Shown: piece by piece, positions 1 through 6,041 of the stretch
Position numbering within the stretch: the first letter of the stretch is position 1
Layout of the letters: every line of letters starts with the position of its first letter
NCBI GenBank assembly: GCA_027451305.1
Contig: DAIDJQ010000070.1
Span: 1-6,516 of the forward strand
Source: Cellulomonas sp.
GTDB taxonomy: Bacteria > Actinomycetota > Actinomycetes > Actinomycetales > Cellulomonadaceae
Direction: 5' to 3'
DNA length: 6,516 bases
Translations under genes and position numbers: made by a program
The notes under the pieces: generated by a model
The model's input: only the letters and a program-made list of their open reading frames with translations
What the model was told of the DNA's origin: nothing
The model's database searches: none

Positions 1-118
1 TGCGGACCGTGCCGCCGTCGAGGACGAAGTTCTGCCCGAGCGTCTTGGTGGGCCGGATCCCGGCCTCGTCGGCCAGCGCGCGGATCTCCGCGGGTCCGAG
101 CAGGGGGCCGGTGTGCAC
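1..118 (-). CDS. ksgA: 16S rRNA (adenine(1518)-N(6)/adenine(1519)-N(6))-dimethyltransferase, N-terminal part only
   Basis: The gene enters the window from its 5' end and is cut by the left border after 39 codons. The visible N-terminus includes [17 protein letters not shown], the hallmark opening of the KsgA/RsmA family, where the KxxGQNF stretch begins the SAM-dependent methyltransferase fold. KsgA dimethylates two adjacent adenines near the 3' end of 16S rRNA late in 30S assembly. I chose the GTG at 118-116: an AGG lies 9 bases upstream and no other ATG or GTG is in frame nearby. It follows the Rpf gene after a 183-base hairpin-rich spacer. The rpfB-ksgA order is conserved in actinobacteria and the two are co-transcribed in M. 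tuberculosis, so co-transcription here is likely but unproven. Identity is secure; the exact start is less so. Confidence 0.93.
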   Translation of the reverse strand, partial: MHTGPLLGPAEIRALADEAGIRPTKTLGQNFVLDGGTVR

Positions 119-152
119 GGCTGCGAGCCTAACGGGGGGCCGGGGGCCGGAC

Positions 153-184
153 GTGGCGCCGGCCACCGCCCCGCGCACGGGGCG
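153..184 (-). other. Two adjacent small GC hairpins in the Rpf-ksgA spacer
   Basis: Two perfect inverted repeats lie side by side. At 153-166, GTGGC pairs with GCCAC across a 4-base loop. At 167-184, CGCCCCG pairs with CGGGGCG across the 4-base loop CGCA. They would sit about 35 to 65 bases upstream of the ksgA start in the RNA. Neither is followed by a T-run, so they are not classical intrinsic terminators. In DNA this GC-rich, short hairpins arise easily by chance, and no function is assigned. Confidence 0.4.
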
Positions 185-232
185 CAGGACGGTGGCCGGA
201 TCGCGGCCGTACCCGGTTCGGGCCGGCCGGGG

Positions 233-268
233 TGCTCGTGCTGCGGGTCAGTGTCCGCACCACGAGCA
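233..268 (-). other. Long imperfect hairpin in the Rpf-ksgA spacer
   Basis: TGCTCGTG (233-240) pairs with CACGAGCA (261-268). After a single C/C mismatch the stem continues with TGCGG (242-246) against CCGCA (255-259), closing on an 8-base loop. That gives 13 paired positions with one mismatch, the longest stem in the non-coding parts of the window. There is no T-run on either side. It could be a Rho-independent-like terminator without a U-tract, an RNA-processing site, or a structure that adjusts ksgA expression relative to rpf. Confidence 0.5.
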
Positions 269-275
269 GATCGGG

Positions 276-300
276 ACCGGGCTGGACGCCCGGGCCCGGT
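276..300 (-). terminator. Terminator-like hairpin directly after the Rpf gene
   Basis: ACCGGGC (276-282) and GCCCGGT (294-300) form a perfect 7-base stem around an 11-base loop. It begins one base after the Rpf stop codon. The strength and placement fit a transcription terminator or a 3'-end stabilising structure. No U-tract follows, which is common in high-GC actinobacteria but makes the call uncertain. If it terminates fully, ksgA would need its own promoter in 119-275. Confidence 0.35.
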
Positions 301-301
301 G

Positions 302-1504
302 TCAGGAGAAGAGGTTCTTCCCGCACACCGGCCACTGGCCGGGGCCGGACCGGTCGTACAGCGCCTGCGCCCGAGAGGTCTGCTCGGCGGCGGACGCCTG
401 CGACGGGAGGCCGGAGCCGCCCATGGCCGCCCACGTGGACAGCGAGAACTGGTAGAGGCCGTAGTAGAGCCCGTTCGACGACACGGCGTTGACCCTGCCG
501 CCCGACTCGCACTGGGCCAGCGCGGTCCAGTTCAGCGAGCCCGCGGCGGCGCTGGCGGCCGCGGGTGCGGTGGCAGGCTGCGGCGCCGCCACGACGACCG
601 CCTTGACCTTGGTGCCCACCGACACGACCTCGTTCACCGGGGCCGTGGTCAGGTCGTCGGAGATGTTCTCGCGCGCGGTCTCCACGCCGTCCACGGTGGT
701 CACCTGGTCGACGACCGTCCGCACGCCCGCCACGCCGGCGGTGGTCACGGCACGCTGCCCTGCGTACCTGGACGGGTCGTTCACCGTGCTCGAGGCGAAC
801 GGCTCCGCCGTGGTCGTCGTGACGTCCTGCACCACCACGCGGTGCACCACCACCTGCACCCGTCCGGCGTCGCTCCGCGTCACCTCGACGGTGTCGAGGG
901 GGTTCAGCGTCACGCCGAGCTGGGTCAGCGCGTCCCCCACCGAGAGGTTCGCGTCCTGCACCGGTCGCGTCGTCCCGTCCACCACCACGTCCGCCGGGCC
1001 GTGCAGCGTCAGGTCGAGCGGGAGCTCGGGACGTCCACCGACCTCGGACCGGGAGGCCACCAGGCTGATCGCGTTGCCTCGCACCGCGAGGTCCGCGAGC
1101 GCCTCGTCGGCCGTCAGCGCGGTGGTCCACACGATCTGCTGGGTGCCGTCCGCCAGGACGGTGACCTGGTGCGCGTGCCGTACCACCACCTGCGCGCCGT
1201 CGGTCAACGAACCGGACGCCGAGACCAGGTCCCGGTCACCGACCGTGACGTGCCGCGCGGCGAGGAGGCCCTGGACGGAGCCTGCGAACGTCGAGACGCG
1301 CTGGACGTTGCCGTCCACGTCGAGGGTCACAGACTTGTGGGCCGCGGCGTAGGCCGTGCCACCACCGCCGAGGACCACGAGGCCGACGGTCGCTGCGACC
1401 AGCGGCGCTCTGCGTGCACGACGCCACCACCTCCGGTCCTGGGTGTCGGCTGCGGGCAGCGGGGAGTCCACGGACGGACCGGGGGTGAGGGTCGAGAACT
1501 GCAC
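302..1504 (-). CDS. rpfB: RpfB-type resuscitation-promoting factor (DUF348 x3, G5, Rpf catalytic domain)
   Basis: This is a secreted, membrane-anchored peptidoglycan hydrolase of about 400 residues. Rpf proteins cleave glycan strands and stimulate regrowth of dormant actinobacterial cells. Numbering from the chosen start: a short Pro/Ser/Arg-rich cytoplasmic head; a membrane segment around 34-55 (APLVAATVGLVVLGGGG); three DUF348 modules around 56-95, 112-150 and 166-208; a G5 domain around 221-299; an Ala/Pro linker; and the lysozyme-like Rpf domain from 325 to the end. The catalytic glutamate is E333 in ALAQCESGG, and C332 and C394 (WPVCG) are placed for the family's usual disulfide. The GTG at 1504 has GGAG only 4 bases upstream. 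A longer in-frame GTG at 1600 (432 residues) lies just after a strong palindrome and has no clear ribosome site, so the start is uncertain. The position between tatD and ksgA is the standard one for rpfB. Confidence 0.9.
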   Translation of the reverse strand: MQFSTLTPGPSVDSPLPAADTQDRRWWRRARRAPLVAATVGLVVLGGGGTAYAAAHKSVTLDVDGNVQRVSTFAGSVQGLLAARHVTVGDRDLVSASGSLTDGAQVVVRHAHQVTVLADGTQQIVWTTALTADEALADLAVRGNAISLVASRSEVGGRPELPLDLTLHGPADVVVDGTTRPVQDANLSVGDALTQLGVTLNPLDTVEVTRSDAGRVQVVVHRVVVQDVTTTTAEPFASSTVNDPSRYAGQRAVTTAGVAGVRTVVDQVTTVDGVETARENISDDLTTAPVNEVVSVGTKVKAVVVAAPQPATAPAAASAAAGSLNWTALAQCESGGRVNAVSSNGLYYGLYQFSLSTWAAMGGSGLPSQASAAEQTSRAQALYDRSGPGQWPVCGKNLFS

Positions 1505-1606
1505 GTCGCTCCAGACGTCGAGGTGCCCGGGCACGGGTGCGGGATGCGCCTGGGGAGGCGCCCGACGACGTGCAGGCAGGCTCGCCGAGAGGCGGGGCAC
1601 TGCTGC

Positions 1607-1622
1607 GGGCCCCGCGGGGCCC
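1607..1622 (-). other. 16-base perfect palindrome in the Rpf leader
   Basis: GGGCCCCGCGGGGCCC is identical on both strands. As RNA it folds into a 6-base all-GC stem with a CGCG loop. It lies about 100 bases upstream of the preferred Rpf start, and only 6 bases before the alternative GTG at 1600, where it would block a ribosome site. No T-run follows. Confidence 0.6.
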
Positions 1623-1654
1623 TGCGTCGGTCCCGGACTCCGATCCGGCCGTCA

Positions 1655-1677
1655 GGACGGTCCCGGAGGGGCCGTCC
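1655..1677 (-). other. Strong hairpin in the Rpf leader
   Basis: GGACGG (1655-1660) pairs with CCGTCC (1672-1677). After one bulged T at 1661, CCC (1662-1664) pairs with GGG (1669-1671) around a 4-base loop. The 9-pair stem with a tight loop is among the most stable small folds in the window. Together with the palindrome at 1607-1622 it gives the Rpf leader two stable elements in about 70 bases. Confidence 0.5.
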
Positions 1678-1730
1678 ATCACGTTGCGGGACCCCCGCAC
1701 ATCGGGATCTGTCTCGCAAGCGCGACACGC

Positions 1731-1750
1731 GACCGTAACCGAAGCGTGAC
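1731..1750 (-). promoter_or_regulatory. GTCAC-N6-GTTAC direct-repeat box upstream of the Rpf gene (MtrA-like)
   Basis: Read on the minus strand, GTCAC and GTTAC half-sites are separated by 6 bases (11-base repeat period) and followed by GGTC. The same 20-base element, with only two internal differences, lies upstream of the neighbouring SLT-type gene at 3208-3227. The 11-base period suits a dimeric OmpR-family regulator bound to one face of the helix. MtrA, of that family, is known to control rpf and wall-hydrolase genes in actinobacteria, so it is the leading candidate. The regulator's name is inferred; the shared element is seen directly. Confidence 0.6.
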
Positions 1751-1752
1751 GG

Positions 1753-1778
1753 ATCTGCCAAGCCCCAAAAGGGCAGAT
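1753..1778 (-). terminator. ATCTGCC/GGCAGAT hairpin after the SLT-type gene, possible terminator
   Basis: A perfect 7-base stem (1753-1759 with 1772-1778) encloses a 12-base loop. Inside it, GCCC (1762-1765) can pair with GGGC (1771-1774), which competes with the outer stem for the same bases. It lies 106 bases beyond the SLT-type gene's stop and immediately upstream of the direct-repeat box. It could end transcription of the upstream gene, or be a DNA operator. There is a TTTT on the minus strand, but inside the loop rather than after the stem. Confidence 0.35.
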
Positions 1779-1883
1779 GTGCCTCAGATCACCCATCTGG
1801 ACGATTGCCCGACAGGGTCCGGAGGCGCGCTCCAGCGCCGCGTCCGGCCGCCGTCGAGGTCGACCGGGGACCTCACGGGCGGA

Positions 1884-3077
1884 TCAGTACCAGCCGAGGG
1901 AGAGGCTGTGGGAGTACGCCTCGCAAGGCGTCCCGTACCGCGCGGCGATGTATCCCAGCCCCCACGTGATCTGGGTGGCGGGGTTGGTCTGCCAGTCGGC
2001 ACCGGCGCTGGCCATCTTGGAGCCCGGCAGCGCCTGGGGGATCCCGTAGGCGCCCGAGCCCCCGTTCTGGGCCGTCACGCTCCAGTGGCTCTCGCGGTTC
2101 CACAGCGGCAGGAGGCAGGCGAACTGGTCGGCGCCCCAGCCCCGGGCAGCGGCGAGCTGCTGACCGATCGCCTGGGCCGTGCCGGGCGCCACGGCGACCG
2201 CCGACGGGTTGGGCAGCTGCTCCGTGCCCACCCGGACCACCTGCGTCACGGGCTGGGTGGTGATCACCGACGCGAGCGGGGTGCGGGAGATGACCACGCC
2301 GCCCACGACGTCCTCCTGGTACGTGGTGGTGCGCACGCCGGCGCGTCCCGGGGTGATCACCCTGCGGGTGCCGGTGACGAGCGTGGGGTCGTTCACGTCC
2401 TGCTCGTCGAACGGGACCGCCTCCGTGACGGTCTGGCCGGTGCTGGCCGCACGGGTGACCATCACCACCAGCCCGTCGACCGCGTCCGCGTCCAGCGGCA
2501 CGGACACCTGGTCGCCCTCGTTCAGCACCAGGCCGATGTCCTTCAGGGCGTCCCGCACGGTGCCCGCGGTGGTGACACCGTCGATCACCTGACCGTCGAC
2601 CGCCAGGTGGATGGTCTTCTGGGTGGAGACCCGCAGCGGCTCGCGCCCGAGCATCGACGAACGTGACGCGGACAGCCGCACGCCGTCGTGCAGCCCGAGC
2701 GCGTCGACCGCCTCGCCGACGGTCACCGCCGTGGTCCACACGGTCTGCTGCTCCCCGTCGATCTCGAGCGACAGCTCGTGGCTGTGCCGGACGACGATCT
2801 GCGTACCCTGCGCCACGGGCTCGTCGAGCGCCGGCACGACGAGGTCCTTGTCCCCCACCGCGACGTGGTCCGCGCTGAGGATGTCCGCCACCGTGCGACC
2901 GAAGGCCTGCACCTGCGTGGTGTGCCCGTCCACGTCCACCGTCACCTGCTTGTGCAGCACGGCGAACGCCGACGTCGCACCCGCCACCAGCGCCAGGACC
3001 AGTCCCTGCGCCGCGAGTCGGGGCAACCGTCCGGCGGTGCCGCGCGTCGTCGCGCGGTCCTCGCCGGGGTGGCTCAC
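1884..3077 (-). CDS. DUF348-G5 protein with SLT-like lytic transglycosylase C-terminus (Rpf/YabE family relative)
   Basis: This protein of 397 residues is a predicted membrane-anchored peptidoglycan hydrolase. A membrane segment lies at about 21-41 (LAAQGLVLALVAGATSAFAV), followed by DUF348 modules around 42-81, 100-140 and 155-195 and a G5 domain around 206-284. The last 95 residues are not an Rpf domain but the SLT/aggregation-promoting-factor-like fold, with LWNRESHW, SGAYGIPQALPGSKMASAG and a closing WGLGYIAARYG...SLSLGWY. E329 is the likely catalytic acid, and C321 and C385 may form a disulfide. The GTG start is well supported by a GGAAGGA ribosome site 6 bases upstream. It is clearly paralogous to the next gene over the N-terminal modules (for example shared DVDG, HVxVGDxDLV, QxVWTTA and VNDP). 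The family assignment is firm, but its exact glycan-cleaving reaction is inferred. Confidence 0.9.
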   Translation of the reverse strand: MSHPGEDRATTRGTAGRLPRLAAQGLVLALVAGATSAFAVLHKQVTVDVDGHTTQVQAFGRTVADILSADHVAVGDKDLVVPALDEPVAQGTQIVVRHSHELSLEIDGEQQTVWTTAVTVGEAVDALGLHDGVRLSASRSSMLGREPLRVSTQKTIHLAVDGQVIDGVTTAGTVRDALKDIGLVLNEGDQVSVPLDADAVDGLVVMVTRAASTGQTVTEAVPFDEQDVNDPTLVTGTRRVITPGRAGVRTTTYQEDVVGGVVISRTPLASVITTQPVTQVVRVGTEQLPNPSAVAVAPGTAQAIGQQLAAARGWGADQFACLLPLWNRESHWSVTAQNGGSGAYGIPQALPGSKMASAGADWQTNPATQITWGLGYIAARYGTPCEAYSHSLSLGWY

Positions 3078-3083
3078 ACGGTG

Positions 3084-3090
3084 TCCTTCC
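3084..3090 (-). promoter_or_regulatory. Ribosome binding site of the SLT-type gene
   Basis: GGAAGGA on the minus strand lies 6 bases before the GTG at 3077. It is the clearest Shine-Dalgarno in the window and decides the start of this gene over an overlapping out-of-frame GTG two bases upstream. Confidence 0.8.
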
Positions 3091-3121
3091 GTCGGGCGGG
3101 CCGGGCCGCACGCGTGCCGGG

Positions 3122-3166
3122 CACGGTGCTGTGGTTCGGCTTCGTCTGGGTGTCATCGGCACCGTG
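3122..3166 (-). other. Inverted repeat in the leader of the SLT-type gene
   Basis: CACGGTGC (3122-3129) and GCACCGTG (3159-3166) are perfect 8-base complements separated by 29 bases. In the RNA they would enclose most of the leader between the promoter region and the ribosome site. The long loop makes the fold less certain than the stem suggests. Confidence 0.4.
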
Positions 3167-3175
3167 AGCGCTCAC
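3164..3175. promoter_or_regulatory. 12-base perfect palindrome GTGAGCGCTCAC, operator-like
   Basis: GTGAGCGCTCAC reads the same on both strands. It lies about 33 bases downstream of the direct-repeat box and about 87 bases before the gene start, near where transcription would be expected to begin. This symmetry and place are typical of a dimeric repressor site, but no regulator can be named. It overlaps one arm of the inverted repeat at 3122-3166 by 3 bases. Confidence 0.35.
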
Positions 3176-3207
3176 CTGGAGCGTCCCTACAGCCTGGACA
3201 CGCGTCC

Positions 3208-3227
3208 GACCGTAACCGATCCGTGAC
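3208..3227 (-). promoter_or_regulatory. GTCAC-N6-GTTAC direct-repeat box upstream of the SLT-type gene (MtrA-like)
   Basis: This is the second copy of the 20-base element found at 1731-1750, identical at 18 of 20 positions; only two bases between the half-sites differ (GA instead of CT). It starts 21 bases beyond the tatD stop and lies about 130 bases before the GTG of the gene it probably controls. It is followed directly by an imperfect GGAC/GTCC inverted repeat containing CGTGTC, a string also found just after the other copy. A weak TAGGGA at 3184-3189 could serve as a -10 element. Confidence 0.6.
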
Positions 3228-3248
3228 GCGATTCGGAAGTCAGGCCGC

Positions 3249-4232
3249 TCACCAGGGCCCGTACACGGCCTCCGCCGTTGTCGTCAGGCCGGCGCACAAC
3301 GGACCGAGGTCCCGGCCGGTGGCCGCCGCCAGCGCCCGCACGGTACCCGGGAGCAGGTAGGGCGCGTTCGGCCGGCCGCGGAACGGCTGGACGGTCAGAT
3401 AAGGGGCATCCGTCTCGGCCAGCATCAGGCTGGTCGGCACCTCACGGGCTGCCGCCCGCAGCTCCTCGTTCGCGGGGAACGACACCGGCCCGGCGAACGA
3501 GCAGAACCAGCCGTGCTCCACCGCGAGCCTGGCCAGTCCCGCGTCGCCGGAGAAGCAGTGGAACACCGTCCGCTCCGGCGCGCCGTCGCGCAGCAGCACG
3601 TCGACCACCTCGTCGTGGGCGTCCCGGTCGTGGATCTGCAGCGCCAGGCCCAGCTCCTTGGCGAGGGCGACGTGCGCCCGGAACGCCTCGCGCTGCACGG
3701 CCCGGCCGGCCGGGCCCGCCCGGAAGAAGTCCAGGCCGGTCTCGCCGAGCGCGCGGACGCGCGGGTTGTCCCGGGCGACGGCGGCCACCGCCGCGATCGC
3801 CTCGTCCAGCGGGACCTCGTGCCGGGGCTGCGGGTCCGGGTCCAGGCCGTCGGGGGCGACCTCGCGCACCCCGGCGTGCAGCACCGCCTCGTTCGGATGG
3901 ATCGCGACGGCCCCGAGCAGCCGGGTGTCGGCGCGCACCACGGCGTCCGTCCACGCCACGGCGTGCAGGTCGCAGCCGACCTGCACCATCCGGGTCACCC
4001 CCACCGCGGCGGCCCGGTCCAGGTGGGCGGCGAGGTCCGGTCGGCGGTGCCCGACGGGGGTCGCCGGCTCCGACGACGAGGCCGCCTGCGCCTCGGGCGT
4101 CGAGCGGGCGTCCCAGCCGTCGGCCGCCACCTCCAGCACCGACTCCAGGTGCGTGTGGTTGTCCACCACCGGGACGGGCAGGGGTTCGGGGGGCGGCGGC
4201 CAGCCGCGCTCCCGGTTGCGGGACCGGCCCAT
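3249..4232 (-). CDS. tatD: TatD-family metal-dependent hydrolase (3'-5' DNase type)
   Basis: TatD proteins are amidohydrolase-fold metal enzymes with 3'-5' exonuclease activity on damaged or single-stranded DNA, acting in the cytoplasm. The full set of metal ligands is visible: H26 and H28 in VVDNHTHLE, E164 in ALGETGLDFF, H201 in LQIHDRDA, H225 in VFHCFSGD and D275 in LAETDAPYL. At 327 residues it is longer than the usual 260 or so. The extra length is an Arg/Pro-rich head (1-20), an Ala/Ser/Glu-rich insert (about 38-66) and a loop around 121-141. The ATG at 4232 shares its A with the metG stop (TGATG), with AGGG six bases upstream inside metG, so translational coupling is likely. No terminator is evident after its stop. 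Confidence 0.94.
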   Translation of the reverse strand: MGRSRNRERGWPPPPEPLPVPVVDNHTHLESVLEVAADGWDARSTPEAQAASSSEPATPVGHRRPDLAAHLDRAAAVGVTRMVQVGCDLHAVAWTDAVVRADTRLLGAVAIHPNEAVLHAGVREVAPDGLDPDPQPRHEVPLDEAIAAVAAVARDNPRVRALGETGLDFFRAGPAGRAVQREAFRAHVALAKELGLALQIHDRDAHDEVVDVLLRDGAPERTVFHCFSGDAGLARLAVEHGWFCSFAGPVSFPANEELRAAAREVPTSLMLAETDAPYLTVQPFRGRPNAPYLLPGTVRALAAATGRDLGPLCAGLTTTAEAVYGPW

Positions 4233-6025
4233 CAGGCACCCTGGGCGCGGGCGATCTCCTCCTCGACGACGGAGTCGTCGAGCTTGGTGAACACCGGGAC
4301 GGGCTTGGCCACCGGGGTCCCGGGGACCACTGGCACCGACCGCCAGGCGGCCAGGGTCTCGCCGAGCCGGTAGTCCCCGGTGATCACCGGGTAGTGCCGC
4401 GACTCGTCGTCCAGGTCGGTCACCTCGTCGATCCGCGGCTGCGGGGCGATGGTCCCCGTGCCGCCGAACGTCTCGTGCACGCGCTGCGCCGAGAACGGGA
4501 GGAACGGCGAGAGCACGGTGTTCAGGTCGGTGATCGCCTGCGTCGTCGTGTGCAGGACCGTGGCGAGCCGGTCCGGGTCCGTCTTGAGCTTCCACGGCTC
4601 GGTCTCGGAGACGTAGCGGTTGGCCTCCTGCACCACCCGCATCGCCTCGCCGAGCGCCGCGCGGTGGCGGTGTGCGGCGACCAGGTCGCCGATCCGGCCG
4701 AACGCCTCGGACGTCTGCGCCAGCAGCGCGTCGTCCACCGGCTGCCGCGCGCCCGGCGTCGGGATCTCGCCGAAGCTCTTGTTCACCATGCTCGCCGTGC
4801 GGTTCACCAGGTTACCCCAGCCCGCGACGAGCTCATCGTTGGTGCGCCGCTTGAACTCCGCCCACGTGAAGTCGACGTCCTGCGTCTCCGGGCCTGCGAT
4901 CGACAGGTAGTAGCGCAACGCGTCCGGCTGGTACCGGGACAGCATGTCGCGCACGTAGATCACCACGCCGCGCGAGCTGGAGAACTGCTGCCCGTCCACG
5001 TTGAGGTACTCGCTGGACACCACCTCGGTCGGCAGGTTCAGCTCCCCGTAGGGGCCGGGCTCGCCGCCGCGGGAGCCCTTGCCGGCGTAGCCGAGCAGCT
5101 CGGCGGGCCAGATCTGCGAGTGGAAGGTGATGTTGTCCTTGCCCATGAAGTAGGCCGACTGCGCCGACGGGTCGGTCCACCAGCCGCGCCACGACTCCGG
5201 GTCGCCGGTGCGACGCGCCCACTCGATGGATGCCGACAGGTAGCCGATCACCGCGTCGAACCACACGTACAGGCGCTTGCCGGGGTTCTCCTCCCAGCCC
5301 GGCAGCGGGACCGGGATGCCCCAGTCGATGTCCCGCGTCATGGCGCGCGGACGCACGTCGTCGAGCAGGTTGAGCGAGAACTTCAGCACGTTGGGACGCC
5401 ACTCGGTGCGCGTCCGCAGCCAGTCGCCCAGCGCGTCGACGAACGCCGGCAGGTCGAGGAAGAAGTGGCTGGACTCGACGAACTGCGGCTTCTCGCCGTT
5501 GATGCGGCTGTGCGGGTTGATCAGGTCGATCGCGTCGAGCTGGTTGCCGCAGTTGTCGCACTGGTCGCCGCGGGCACCGTCGTAGCCGCAGATGGGGCAC
5601 GTGCCCTCGATGTAGCGGTCCGGCAGCGTGCGCCCGGTGGAGGGCGAGATGGCGCCGAGCGTCGTCCTCTCGATCATGTAGCCGTTGCGGTGCACGGTAC
5701 GGAACATCTCCTGCACCACCGCGTAGTGGTTGCGCGTGGTGGTGCGGGTGAACAGGTCGTACGAGAGCCCGAGCGACGTCAGGTCCTCGACGATGATCCG
5801 GTTGAACCGGTCCGCCAGCTGCTGCGGCGTCAGCCCCTGCTTCTCCGCCTCGACGAGGATCGGCGTGCCGTGCTCGTCGGTCCCCGACACCATGAGCACC
5901 TGGTGCCCCGCCATCCGCATGTACCGGCTGAAGACGTCCGACGGGACGCCGAAGCCGGCGACGTGACCGATGTGGCGAGGGCCGTTCGCGTAGGGCCACG
6001 CGACGGCCGAGAGGATGCGGGACAT
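4232..6025 (-). CDS. metG: Methionyl-tRNA synthetase
   Basis: This class I aminoacyl-tRNA synthetase (597 residues) charges tRNA-Met in the cytoplasm. The HIGH motif is at 18-21 ([11 protein letters not shown]). A zinc knuckle has C143, C146, C156 and C159 (CPICG...CDNCG). WFDAVIGY is at 255-262, and the helical anticodon-binding domain ([13 protein letters not shown], then SETEPWKL) fills most of the remainder. The second signature is GQQFSSSRG at 345-353, a variant of KMSKS; FSSS forms are known in this branch of MetRS, but the first lysine is glutamine here. The length fits a form without the C-terminal tRNA-binding (EMAP-like) domain. The ATG at 6025 has AGGA 8 bases upstream and places HIGH at the usual distance from the N-terminus; the longer open frame upstream is not MetRS-like and overlaps the TM2 gene. 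Confidence 0.97.
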   Translation of the reverse strand: MSRILSAVAWPYANGPRHIGHVAGFGVPSDVFSRYMRMAGHQVLMVSGTDEHGTPILVEAEKQGLTPQQLADRFNRIIVEDLTSLGLSYDLFTRTTTRNHYAVVQEMFRTVHRNGYMIERTTLGAISPSTGRTLPDRYIEGTCPICGYDGARGDQCDNCGNQLDAIDLINPHSRINGEKPQFVESSHFFLDLPAFVDALGDWLRTRTEWRPNVLKFSLNLLDDVRPRAMTRDIDWGIPVPLPGWEENPGKRLYVWFDAVIGYLSASIEWARRTGDPESWRGWWTDPSAQSAYFMGKDNITFHSQIWPAELLGYAGKGSRGGEPGPYGELNLPTEVVSSEYLNVDGQQFSSSRGVVIYVRDMLSRYQPDALRYYLSIAGPETQDVDFTWAEFKRRTNDELVAGWGNLVNRTASMVNKSFGEIPTPGARQPVDDALLAQTSEAFGRIGDLVAAHRHRAALGEAMRVVQEANRYVSETEPWKLKTDPDRLATVLHTTTQAITDLNTVLSPFLPFSAQRVHETFGGTGTIAPQPRIDEVTDLDDESRHYPVITGDYRLGETLAAWRSVPVVPGTPVAKPVPVFTKLDDSVVEEEIARAQGA

Positions 6026-6041
6026 GGTGCGAATCCTAGGT

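Larger units (their letters stand above)
1505..1883 (-). promoter_or_regulatory. Non-coding control region between the two wall-hydrolase genes
   Basis: I find no credible gene in these 379 bases on either strand. In the direction of transcription they hold small inverted repeats after the SLT-type gene's stop (1856-1874 and 1824-1839), a pair of ATCTG/CAGAT repeats (1753-1799), a 20-base direct-repeat element (1731-1750), an imperfect inverted repeat GTCTCGC/GCGACAC (1711-1728), and two strong hairpins (1655-1677 and 1607-1622) before the Rpf start. This layout suggests a promoter near 1700-1750 feeding a structured leader of up to about 220 bases. I could not pick convincing -10 and -35 hexamers. 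If the Rpf protein really starts at 1600, the last 96 bases are coding. Confidence 0.6.

Noticed and set aside
1505..1883. A c-di-AMP (ydaO-type) riboswitch, which often precedes rpf and other wall-hydrolase genes in actinobacteria
   Set aside because: I looked for the conserved core strings (such as the GACAGCTAACC-like segment) on the minus strand in both leaders, 1505-1883 and 3078-3248, and did not find them.
113..2666. Long plus-strand open frames opposite the Rpf and SLT-type genes
   Set aside because: They cross genes and intergenic regions alike, show low-complexity Arg/Gly/His/Val-rich translations, and lack ribosome sites. The minus-strand frames carry the DUF348, G5 and catalytic motifs.
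302..3077. One broken gene split by a frameshift, given the similarity of the two neighbours
   Set aside because: Each has its own start, membrane segment, complete module set, catalytic domain and stop, with 379 bases of non-coding DNA between them. They are two full genes.
1873..3162. A second minus-strand frame overlapping almost the whole SLT-type gene
   Set aside because: It is an Arg/Gly/Ala-rich shadow in another frame, without motifs. The 1884-3077 frame has the ribosome site and the domains.
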